This document shows positions 20,004 through 28,770 of a DNA stretch of 48,997 nucleotides, piece after piece. Each line of letters starts with the position of its first letter. Within the stretch, counting starts at the first letter, position 1. The translations under genes were made by a program, and so were the position numbers. The DNA is from Sedimentisphaerales bacterium. GTDB taxonomy: Bacteria; Planctomycetota; Phycisphaerae; Sedimentisphaerales; SM23-30. The notes under the pieces were generated by a model. It was not told the origin of the DNA. It searched no databases and saw only the letters and a list, made by a program, of their open reading frames with translations. Where the stretch lies: contig JAFGHE010000091.1 of NCBI GenBank assembly GCA_016930295.1, forward strand, positions 1 through 48,997, given 5' to 3'.

Positions 20004-22153
20004 TAATCATAGGGATCATAGGGTTCGAGGTTGGCGTATTTTAGGGCCAGGGTGCGGCGCAGGCCGGACTGGAACTGGACTATGGCTTTGGGGCCCTTGC
20101 GCAGGGGGATAATTTCCATGATACGGCCCGGGCCGAGTTGGGGATGTCGTACGAGCTGGCCTACGGCGAAATCATAGGTTTCATCGGGATAATCGTCATC
20201 CATGGACTCAGTTCCGTCAGAGTCATAATCCAGATCATCATAATAGCCGCGTTTATGGTCCAGGCCGGGAATACCACGGACAAATTGCGAGAGTATCTGC
20301 ACGGAGGTGGACCCCTGGAAGGACCGGCTGCCGGCATAGCTTAAGGCCAGCCGGTCTTTGGCGCGCGTCATACCGACAAAAAGGAGGCGGCGTTCCTCTT
20401 CGACATCCTGTCTTTCCATTAAACTGCGGGTATGCGGGATTAAACCGTCCTCCACGCCGACAATCAACACGCCGGGGAACTCCAGGCCCTTGGCCGCGTG
20501 CAGGGTCATCAGCGAAACCGAACCGGCCTCCATATCATAGGCGTCCGCATCGCTGATTAAGGATATCTGCTGGAGGTGGTCGGAGAGGGTAGGATGTTCG
20601 GTTTCCTGGTCGTATCTCTGGGCGCCGCTGATTAACTCCTTGACATTGGCCTGGGCCTCTTCATGGCATTCTGCCTTATGGATCGCTTCCAGGCCGGAAA
20701 GTTCATACGTTTTTCTCATTATCTCTGCCACCGGTTTTTCGAGATACGTATGCAGTTTATTGATAAGGTCGACGAATTTTTTTACTTTAGCCCGGGCAGA
20801 TACACCCAGAGATCCGACCTGTTCAAGATCGCTTAAAACCTGCCAGATAGTGACATGCGTGTTTTGAGAGTGGTCCAGGAGGCGGTTCAGGGTGGTCGTG
20901 CCGATTCCGCGGGTGGGCCGGTTGATAATACGCACCAGGGAAACCTGGTCGGCGGGATTGACCAGTATGCGCAGATAGGCGAGCATATCCTTGATCTCGC
21001 GTCGATGATAGAACTCCAGGCCGCGCACGATCTGATAGGGTATATGACCCAGGCGCAGGGCTTCCTCCAACACCCTCGACATGGAGTTGACCCGATAAAA
21101 CACCGCCATATCCCGGTAATTCAGGCCCGCCTCCAGTAATTGCTTTATCCAACGGACCATGCCGTCCGCTTCGCTGTATTCGCTGGAATAGTGCAGCAGT
21201 TCGCATGGGGCGCCTGAGGTACGGGTGGAGAGCAGGTCTTTGACCTTACGTTTTATATTAACGCGTATGACCTGGTCCGCGGCTTCCAGCACTTCGGGGG
21301 TGCTGCGGAAATTCTGTTCCAGCCGGACCACGCCCGTTTCGGGATAGTCCTTCTCAAAGGCCAGAATATTATGAATATCCGCGCCCCGCCAGCCATAAAT
21401 GGATTGATCCGGGTCGCCGGTGACAAACAAGTTGGAATGGTTGAGTGCCAGGCCGCGCGCGATCTGGTACTGGCAGTGGTTGGTGTCCTGATATTCGTCC
21501 ACCAGCACGTACTGATACCGGTTATTGAGCCGGTCCCGCAGTTGGGCATCGTCCCGCAGCAGAAACGCCAGTTTCATGAGCAGATCATCAAAATCCAGGG
21601 CATTGTTCTCTGCCAGATACTCCTGATACCTGCGATAAATACCGGCTAATATTTTTGTGATGAATTCAGGTTCCTCGCCAGCAAGGTTGTCCGGGGTCAC
21701 TAAATTATTTTTAAAATTGCTGATTTTTTCCAGCATGCGCCCCGGCGGATTGCTCTGGGTGTCCAGTTCACAACTTTTTAAGACCGCCCTCATGGCGGCC
21801 TTCTGGTCGGCATCGTCATAGATACTGAAGTCCGGCCCCACCCCGGCTTTATCCGAAAACTCGCGTAACAATCGCGCTGCCAGCGAATGAAACGTGCAGA
21901 TCGTTGCACCGGGCGGTATATGCAGATTCGTCAGCCGGTTGCGCATCTCCTGCGCTGCCTTGTTTGTAAACGTAATGGCCAGAATATGATAGGGTTTAAC
22001 CCCCCGGCGGATCAGGTATGCCACCCGATGGGTAATCACCCGGGTCTTGCCACTGCCCGGCCCGGCAATCACGAGCATGGGCCCGTCAATATGCGTCACC
22101 GCGCGCCGCTGGGCGTCCGTTAACGAACCAAGTAGTTCCTCGTCCAATATCAT
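20000..22153 (-). CDS. pcrA: ATP-dependent DNA helicase, UvrD/PcrA family
   Basis: 717 aa; LTDAQRRAVTHIDGPMLVIAGPGSGKTRVITHRVAYLI, VDEYQDTNHCQYQIA, GDPDQSIYGWRGAD, VSLMTLHAAKGLEFPGVLIVGVEDGLIPH. Confidence 0.95.
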   Translation of the reverse strand: MILDEELLGSLTDAQRRAVTHIDGPMLVIAGPGSGKTRVITHRVAYLIRRGVKPYHILAITFTNKAAQEMRNRLTNLHIPPGATICTFHSLAARLLREFSDKAGVGPDFSIYDDADQKAAMRAVLKSCELDTQSNPPGRMLEKISNFKNNLVTPDNLAGEEPEFITKILAGIYRRYQEYLAENNALDFDDLLMKLAFLLRDDAQLRDRLNNRYQYVLVDEYQDTNHCQYQIARGLALNHSNLFVTGDPDQSIYGWRGADIHNILAFEKDYPETGVVRLEQNFRSTPEVLEAADQVIRVNIKRKVKDLLSTRTSGAPCELLHYSSEYSEADGMVRWIKQLLEAGLNYRDMAVFYRVNSMSRVLEEALRLGHIPYQIVRGLEFYHRREIKDMLAYLRILVNPADQVSLVRIINRPTRGIGTTTLNRLLDHSQNTHVTIWQVLSDLEQVGSLGVSARAKVKKFVDLINKLHTYLEKPVAEIMRKTYELSGLEAIHKAECHEEAQANVKELISGAQRYDQETEHPTLSDHLQQISLISDADAYDMEAGSVSLMTLHAAKGLEFPGVLIVGVEDGLIPHTRSLMERQDVEEERRLLFVGMTRAKDRLALSYAGSRSFQGSTSVQILSQFVRGIPGLDHKRGYYDDLDYDSDGTESMDDDYPDETYDFAVGQLVRHPQLGPGRIMEIIPLRKGPKAIVQFQSGLRRTLALKYANLEPYDPYDY

Positions 22154-22309
22154 TTTATTCTCGGAAATATCACTTTCTCTTTTCTATTACGGGCATAAAA
22201 CTTTACTTTTACCACACAATCTACTTCTAAGCAAGAAGAAATATTTTTAGAAATGAAGAACTGACATTTTCTTTTTGCAATTTTCGGTTTGATTTGTTAG
22301 ATAGTTTTT

Positions 22310-23320
22310 ATGCCGGAATACAGGTATAATGTGATAACAAACCGGTGGGTGATCCTGGCGCCGCAGCGGGGGGGGCGTCCGCATGATTTTGCGCGGCCGG
22401 ATGGGGAAAGGTGCCCGGATTATGTTTCGCAGTGTCCGTTTTGTCCGGGTAATGAGAAGGAGACACCGCCGGAGGTATTTGCGGTGCGTCCTGACCAGAG
22501 CGGGCCGGATACTCCGGGCTGGTCGGTACGTGTGGTACCGAATAAGTTTCCGTTTCTCAAATTCGACGGCCATTCCCCGACCTCGCAGGATATCGCCGGG
22601 GCCCAAAAGGCGATGGGTTTTCATGAAGTTGTCATCGAATCGCCCAGTCACAGTAACGATCTGCCCCATCTTGAGCAAAAACAAATATGTTTATGTTTGG
22701 GTGCCTTGCTGGAGAGGTACAACCATCTGGCTGGCCGGGAAACTGTAAAACATATCTCACTCTTCTGTAATCACGGGCGTATGGCCGGTGCATCATTACT
22801 TCACCCTCATTTCCAGATCGCCGCCAGTACAATAGTATCACCCCGGCTGGACGGCCAGATTGAGCACTGCCGGGAGTATTTCACCGCCAATGGCCACAGC
22901 GTATTTGATAAATTTATCGAAGGTGAGCTAAAGGCTGCCAAACGGGTGATACTCCAGAACGATAATTTTATAAGCCTGTGTCCGGCCGCGTCCATGTGCC
23001 CGTTGGAAGTTTATGTGATCCCAAGAGTTAGCCAGCCGGAACTGGGCGCATTGAACGATAAGGCCATACCTGACCTGGCGGACATTCTTCAGAAAATACT
23101 CAGGCGTCTGGACGAAGGATTGAACGGCCCGGCCTATAATCTGGTATTTCACACTGCTCCTGTTGACTATGACGGGCCCAGGGAGGCTTTCCGCTGGTAT
23201 ATTCAGATTTATCCGCGCGTGGGGGTATCCGGCGGATTTGAGCTGGCCACGGACATCTACATTAATTCCATGGCTCCCACGTCAGCCGCGCAGTTTTATC
23301 GCGGCGAAAATGAAGAGTAA
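22310..23320 (+). CDS. galT: Galactose-1-phosphate uridylyltransferase
   Basis: 336 aa; RYNVITNRWVILAPQRGGRPHDF, CPFCPGNE, VVPNKFP, GASLLHPHFQIAAS (HxH active-site motif). Confidence 0.92.
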   Translation: MPEYRYNVITNRWVILAPQRGGRPHDFARPDGERCPDYVSQCPFCPGNEKETPPEVFAVRPDQSGPDTPGWSVRVVPNKFPFLKFDGHSPTSQDIAGAQKAMGFHEVVIESPSHSNDLPHLEQKQICLCLGALLERYNHLAGRETVKHISLFCNHGRMAGASLLHPHFQIAASTIVSPRLDGQIEHCREYFTANGHSVFDKFIEGELKAAKRVILQNDNFISLCPAASMCPLEVYVIPRVSQPELGALNDKAIPDLADILQKILRRLDEGLNGPAYNLVFHTAPVDYDGPREAFRWYIQIYPRVGVSGGFELATDIYINSMAPTSAAQFYRGENEE

Positions 23321-23340
23321 GGTTTTTGCCCGGCTATATC

Positions 23341-23429
23341 GACGCCAGCGTCAAAAGTATTGCGAACGTTTGTTTCTGGATTAAAAACAGCGATTTTAAT
23401 TGCCGATATCCACTATTGGCGGTGGTATC
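23341..23429 (+). mobile_element. MITE-like element copy A (89 bp), TSD TATATC at 23335-23340 and 23430-23435
   Basis: GACGCCAGCGTCAAAAGTATT...CACTATTGGCGGTGGTATC; same core as copies B, C, D; perfect 6-bp direct repeats immediately flanking. Confidence 0.9.
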
Positions 23430-23937
23430 TATATCCTGATGCGCAATACATTCTTCTGAGCCAATCACTTATCTTCAAACTCAATTATATCCCATTAACA
23501 ATTTGTCTTGTTATTTTATTATTTGAGGATTTTCGGAATGATGAAGTGGGGAGCCGGTCGGTTCAGCCATGGGATTACGATATGCTGTTTATTTCAAAGG
23601 AATATTGTAAAATGTAAAATAAACATATAATTATCATTATATTTTGGAGTATATTCATAACCTTATATATATCAATGGGTAACAGGATTTTAAAAAAAGC
23701 TTTCCTTTTTTGATGAGATATGTTATAAATATCATTTACATATAAGATGATATTAGTTGGCGTGTGAAGAGCAGAGACTATCCATGTTATAGCGGCCACT
23801 TTAGTAAACACCACCCAATCGTTTTGTATATCTTTGATAGAGAAGGAGTTAGCAGGCACGCCGGTGATTTGCAGTACCCGATGGGTATGCGTGAGTAGTC
23901 AGTAGAATTATCGTTAGCCTGACAGGAGACTGTAAGA

Positions 23938-24486
23938 GTGGCATCCAGGAGTAATGTTTCACATGACAATGTAAACGAGGCGGCCAGGATATTCGAGGAA
24001 CATGGAGAATATATACACAGGATTATCAATTTTCAGGTGAATAATAAGAGTTTGGCGGATGATATATACCAGGAGTTTTTTCTTTCATTGATCCGCAAGC
24101 CCGTGCCGTCGGATGTTGAGAACATCCGGAGTTATCTGTATCGGGCGATCTATAATGATGTTATGGATGTTGATCGCCGGTCGAAGCGATATCAGGAGAG
24201 AATAAAGGGATATGCTGATTTCCGGGAACAAATTACAGACGATGAGGACGTCACGAAAAATCTCAGCGCGCGTGAAGAGATTGAGAAGATGTTTGAAATA
24301 GTGGATAAATATGTATCTCGTATTGAGGCAAAGGCAATTCACCTGAGATATGGAGAGAATAACAATATACAGGAAGTGGCAAAAAAAATGGGGGTAAAAA
24401 CCAGGTCTGTGAGTCGGTATCTATCGTTAGGCACGAAAAAGATCCGACAGGCCTTATCTGTACAGGGAGTAAAAGAAGGTGACTGA
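23938..24486 (+). CDS. ECF-type RNA polymerase sigma factor
   Basis: 182 aa; GTG start with SD caggag; IYQEFFLSLIRKPVPSDVENIRSYLYRAIYNDVMDVDRRSKR (region 2-like) and IHLRYGENNNIQEVAKKMGVKTRSVSRYLSLGTKKIRQAL (region 4-like). Confidence 0.85.
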   Translation: MASRSNVSHDNVNEAARIFEEHGEYIHRIINFQVNNKSLADDIYQEFFLSLIRKPVPSDVENIRSYLYRAIYNDVMDVDRRSKRYQERIKGYADFREQITDDEDVTKNLSAREEIEKMFEIVDKYVSRIEAKAIHLRYGENNNIQEVAKKMGVKTRSVSRYLSLGTKKIRQALSVQGVKEGD

Positions 24487-25894
24487 TTCCAAAACGAAAT
24501 CTGAATGCAGAAAAGCGATTCCTTACTACTATAGTTATTTGTCTGGTGAGGGCGTCAGTGAGTGCCCGGCGGACATTTTAGAGCATATTCGAAGCTGCAG
24601 GCAATGTCAGGATCAAGTCAGCCGACTGAAGGACCATGTTTCTCAAGAGGATGGCAAGGAGCCTCAGGATTATAACAGGGACTTAGTCAATAAGGAACTG
24701 GAGTTGCATTTTGAGTATATCGACCGGCCGGTGAGTTGTCTGGAAGCGAGGGCATTCCTGCCCATGCTGGTGTTGCGTGAGAAAAGGATAGGGGTACCGA
24801 CACCCATAACGGTCCATTTTGATCATTGTTCGTCATGTGAGCGGCTGCTGGAAAAGGTGAAGTCGTTAAACCTGGGAGTAAGCCAATTACGGCAATTAAC
24901 GGAAATGATTTGTGTTAACCCGGCGGGAGAGAGCGAGAGTATTGAAGATGCTGCTGCTGAGAATACAATGGAAAGCGGGCTGTCAGCCGAATTGTTACGT
25001 GAGATATTAAACGGCAGGGGTTCAGGGATTGTAACGTATTACCGGGTTGAAGAAGCTTTCAGGGAAGGTTTGTCAGCCGATAAGTCAGAGGCTTACAGCG
25101 GCTGGCCGGTTAAAGTGGAAGTCATTGATCAGTCGTCGCAGAAAAAAAGAATACAACCGGTGGGGGCTGGCGCCGGGGATGTTGAGCCGGCTAAAGCCGG
25201 CAGTCCATTGAGGGCGGCATGGAGATGGCTGATGCCTACGGCGGCGGCGGCCGTGGTTTTGGTGGCGGCGGGATTGATGTTCTGGTCGTCCGGTCTTGAG
25301 GCAGATAATCTGGGCCGGATGAATGAGGCAGTGGCTAAACTAAAAAATATCCATATATCACGATTCAACCCTGAAACCAATCAGATCATACAGGAAACCT
25401 GGGTGTCGCGGTCTCTGGATATGATTATTTTCAAGGATACCAGGCAGGTTGTGGTCTGGGATATTTCGGATAGAAAGATTATTACCAAATATCTGGATAC
25501 GGGTACGGTTGAGAAGGATTCGGTCAGTGGTATCAGGCTGGAACGCATGAAAGGGAATATCCAGAGTTCGTTAGGGTTGGTGCCGTTTACTGACATGGCT
25601 CGAGGTTCTCTGCCGGCGGGGGCACAGTGCCAGGAAGTGGAGGCGCCCCTGTCAAAAGAGAACATGGCGGGATTGAAGGTATTTGATTTAATATGGACAA
25701 AGAAGAATTCCAATGGGGATCCTGTGTATTCAAAATGGCGGGGATATATTGATGAAGAAACAGGATTACCCGGCAAGACGGAGTTTTATCGGAAGTCAAT
25801 GGGAGAGAGTGATTATCGGCTGGAAGACGTTACCCTGATTGAGGCGGTCAGCGAAAGCAGGATTAAGGAGATTGTGCAGGAGATATCGGAGTAA
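24479..25894 (+). CDS. Probable anti-sigma factor: two HxxxCxxC-like motifs, one TM helix, extracytoplasmic LolA/RseB-like C-terminus
   Basis: Overlaps the sigma gene by 8 bp; HIRSCRQCQ and HFDHCSSCE; TM WLMPTAAAAVVLVAAGLMFW; C-terminal beta-rich domain. Confidence 0.72.
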   Translation: MTDSKTKSECRKAIPYYYSYLSGEGVSECPADILEHIRSCRQCQDQVSRLKDHVSQEDGKEPQDYNRDLVNKELELHFEYIDRPVSCLEARAFLPMLVLREKRIGVPTPITVHFDHCSSCERLLEKVKSLNLGVSQLRQLTEMICVNPAGESESIEDAAAENTMESGLSAELLREILNGRGSGIVTYYRVEEAFREGLSADKSEAYSGWPVKVEVIDQSSQKKRIQPVGAGAGDVEPAKAGSPLRAAWRWLMPTAAAAVVLVAAGLMFWSSGLEADNLGRMNEAVAKLKNIHISRFNPETNQIIQETWVSRSLDMIIFKDTRQVVVWDISDRKIITKYLDTGTVEKDSVSGIRLERMKGNIQSSLGLVPFTDMARGSLPAGAQCQEVEAPLSKENMAGLKVFDLIWTKKNSNGDPVYSKWRGYIDEETGLPGKTEFYRKSMGESDYRLEDVTLIEAVSESRIKEIVQEISE

Positions 25895-25902
25895 AGAGCC
25901 AA

Positions 25903-26715
25903 TTAAGGCTGCCATAAAGGGGTGCGATTTAAATAACTTCCCTCTTTTTTCTCGACATAGAGGTCGTCTGCGTTTAAGCCGTCAACATGCCCGTCAACAA
26001 AACCGGTATTCACGGTTTTATTAGGATGACGTCCATACACAGCATCATACTTTTGTTCCGGCATTATATTTTTGTATTCATTAATCCACATGCCCGGGAT
26101 AAACTGGGAATCTAGTCGGTTTTCGTTAAGCGTAACAGGGGTGGTATCTGTGGCATGGTACCAGTTTATCATACTATAACCACAATCTATTATTAAAAGC
26201 ACGGATGAGGGATGTGATATTTGATTCAGGCTTAAGGGGTACCCGATAAATTCATTATATTTTAGGAGATCTGTATTATATGTTATCATCTTGCATATCG
26301 ACTGGTTGACACCGTAATTGGACCATAAGATATTATGAATGGAGCCGAATACATGTTCTTTTGAAGGGCATAGGAATATAGTCTTACTTCCTTCATCCTT
26401 TCCTTGATAATCAAAGAAGTTATTAAACCACCACCAACCTGTTGGATCGTGACGGCCTTGAATGCGATTACCCGGATACCAATCGAGGGTTAATAAATCA
26501 GAATGACTAATAGTGTCGATAGAATATGGGAAAGTCCCATAATCGTATTCGTAGATATATAAACTGGATAATTGCTGTTTAATATTAGAGGCACATTGAA
26601 TGGAACGGGCATGAGATCTGGCCTTATTTAAACCAGGTAATAACAATGACAGAATCAGTGCAATTATAGCTATTGTCACCAGTAATTCGATTAAGGTAAA
26701 ACCTTTGCGTGCCAT
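25903..26715 (-). CDS. Pseudopilin-like protein with prepilin N-terminal motif (H-X9-DG type)
   Basis: [48 protein letters not shown]-terminal [17 protein letters not shown]. Confidence 0.88.
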   Translation of the reverse strand: MARKGFTLIELLVTIAIIALILSLLLPGLNKARSHARSIQCASNIKQQLSSLYIYEYDYGTFPYSIDTISHSDLLTLDWYPGNRIQGRHDPTGWWWFNNFFDYQGKDEGSKTIFLCPSKEHVFGSIHNILWSNYGVNQSICKMITYNTDLLKYNEFIGYPLSLNQISHPSSVLLIIDCGYSMINWYHATDTTPVTLNENRLDSQFIPGMWINEYKNIMPEQKYDAVYGRHPNKTVNTGFVDGHVDGLNADDLYVEKKEGSYLNRTPLWQP

Positions 26716-26876
26716 TTAAAACTGCCTCATAAAATGCTATAGTAATACTACAAAAATTAGCATATTTTGCGAGGCATTTCAATACTGTTTTTCAGAGGCA
26801 ATTAAGGATTTGGTAATGAATCAGGATGACACGGAAGGGCATGATTGCATAACACATTGTTATATAGTAATTTACA

Positions 26877-28721
26877 TTAATCACAGGCTCGCATATAATA
26901 ATAAATCCATTCACCCATAAGCATACATTCTCCTGGCCAATAAGGGTTGTTTTGACAGGAAGCTTTTCTGCTTCGGGGCATGCCAGTGCCTCTGACAAAT
27001 CCAGAGGTTGATAGTTCCGGTCCCATTCGGGTGAAGTATTCGGTATAGTATCCATAACATGTTTCATATATTGGTTCAGGACAAGCTTCAATTGTTGCTT
27101 CCTGTAGGAGTTCTGTACAGGAATAGCAACCGAAGTGGCAGTTTTCGCTTCCGGTTATGGTTTGAGTGGAGGAGTCATCGAGGGTGGTGATTTGGGCCGG
27201 CAGATTTAGTGGTTTGTTGTCGATAATAACGGCGGTACCTTGCCATAGTTGTTGGAATCTGTCGCAGCGGGTTTGATAGAGGATGCGGTCGCTGTTCAGG
27301 TCAATAATAAAGACATGGTTTTTGTCGATATTTCCGAGTACCACGAAATGTTGGTTGTCCGGCAGATACAGGATAATCTGATAATTTTTCTGGAGTGTTT
27401 TCAGGGTTTTCAGATTGGTTTGAACGGCCTGGCCATAGAGTCCGTATTCTTTGATAAAGCGAGTGAGTTGATAGAGGCTGGTTGTTTTTTGGGGATTATT
27501 CTCCACCAGCCGGGCCAGTTGTTCAGGATTGATACTGATGCCATATTGGTCGGCAATATGGCTCAGGACGGCGGTGGCGCAATTTTGGGGATACAGCTCG
27601 GTTTCGGATAAGATGGCCAGTCTTTCGTTCAGGAGATAGTCGGTGTCGATGGGCGCGGCTGCGGAGGAGTTCTCAGGATTCACATATTTGATGGATCGAT
27701 GATAGTCGCCAATGAAATGTTCGATGGAGGTGTCGGGCTCATAATCGACCTGGAATTCCGCCGGGAGCGGTGTCCGGCCTTTAATGGACTTTAAGGTCCA
27801 GTAGTCCGCGTTCAGAAGCCGGGGTGGCGCGTCGGTATTATCATATCGTTCCATTTCGATAGTACGGGGGACCCAGTCCGAACCGACTAATTGAAAATTA
27901 TCGTAGGTATGGATTATCAGGAAATTGTCTATTTTATTAAGAGCGTAATAGAGTACGGCATACTCTTTATCTGGATCCAGGACGAAAAACATTTCCGAGT
28001 CGTCGGGGTAGAGACAAGACAGATGGATTTCATGTTTGTCTTTTTCGACGATTTCTGTAGCCGACAGGTCCGCGGTAACGAGTTGGTTATACTCATATAT
28101 TCCGTATCCCCAGGGGATGACGCCGGCGGTCAAACAGCCGTTGACCACTACGGGAATATCCCGGGGTGGTTCGTTGACGGTCGCATGGTTGCCGGATTTG
28201 AAATAGGTGGTGTATTTGGCTCCATCCCAGGCAAATATCCGGGTCTGGTTTAATTTGGTATTGAAGTTTTCAATCATCATGTTGTTCGAATTTGTCCGGA
28301 CGGAGTCGCTACGTGAAATAATATCAATTTGCCAGAAGAACCGCCGGCCGTCGTATTTGATAATAACGTTCGATTGCATGGAATATTCGTTGGTTATCTT
28401 ATAGCGGACGTTCGCGGGAATGGCCTGGAATTTCAGGACTCGGAGTTTATCCGCTTTTTCCGGGGAATCGGCCTGGTTCAGGTAGTTCTGCTGTTCCAGA
28501 TGAATCTGAGCGTCAATTACATCAGGATCAGTGGTCAGGGGTGCTTTATATTCATCATGTTTGGCGGTAATGGTTCCGGCCGGGATCCAGGTCCGGCGGG
28601 GATGACTCGTAATGGTTTTCAGGATAGAATGAATTTCATCCGGTTCCAGTACTCGCTGAGCCAGGGTAATTTCCTGCGTTGTTAGCAGGATAACAAGAAG
28701 AAATGCTCCTTTGATTTTCAT
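26877..28721 (-). CDS. Secreted protein with LolA-like N-terminal region, C39-like papain-fold peptidase domain and cysteine-rich C-terminus
   Basis: Signal peptide-like MKIKGAFLLVILLTTQEITLA; ELYPQNCATAVLSHIADQYGISINPEQLARLV...TSLYQLTRFIKEYGLYGQAVQTNLKTLKTLQKNYQIILYLPDNQHFVVLGNIDKNHVFIIDLN (Cys ... His ... Asp); then NCHFGCYSCTELLQ...ACD with 8 Cys. Confidence 0.75.
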   Translation of the reverse strand: MKIKGAFLLVILLTTQEITLAQRVLEPDEIHSILKTITSHPRRTWIPAGTITAKHDEYKAPLTTDPDVIDAQIHLEQQNYLNQADSPEKADKLRVLKFQAIPANVRYKITNEYSMQSNVIIKYDGRRFFWQIDIISRSDSVRTNSNNMMIENFNTKLNQTRIFAWDGAKYTTYFKSGNHATVNEPPRDIPVVVNGCLTAGVIPWGYGIYEYNQLVTADLSATEIVEKDKHEIHLSCLYPDDSEMFFVLDPDKEYAVLYYALNKIDNFLIIHTYDNFQLVGSDWVPRTIEMERYDNTDAPPRLLNADYWTLKSIKGRTPLPAEFQVDYEPDTSIEHFIGDYHRSIKYVNPENSSAAAPIDTDYLLNERLAILSETELYPQNCATAVLSHIADQYGISINPEQLARLVENNPQKTTSLYQLTRFIKEYGLYGQAVQTNLKTLKTLQKNYQIILYLPDNQHFVVLGNIDKNHVFIIDLNSDRILYQTRCDRFQQLWQGTAVIIDNKPLNLPAQITTLDDSSTQTITGSENCHFGCYSCTELLQEATIEACPEPIYETCYGYYTEYFTRMGPELSTSGFVRGTGMPRSRKASCQNNPYWPGECMLMGEWIYYYMRACD

Positions 28722-28770
28722 GATCAGGTCTCTTTATGATGAACAGGGAAACATGATATTAGACTGTACG

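Noticed and set aside
23360-23617. ORF 23360-23617 and nearby small ORFs
   Set aside because: Overlap MITE copy A and show no family resemblance; judged spurious.
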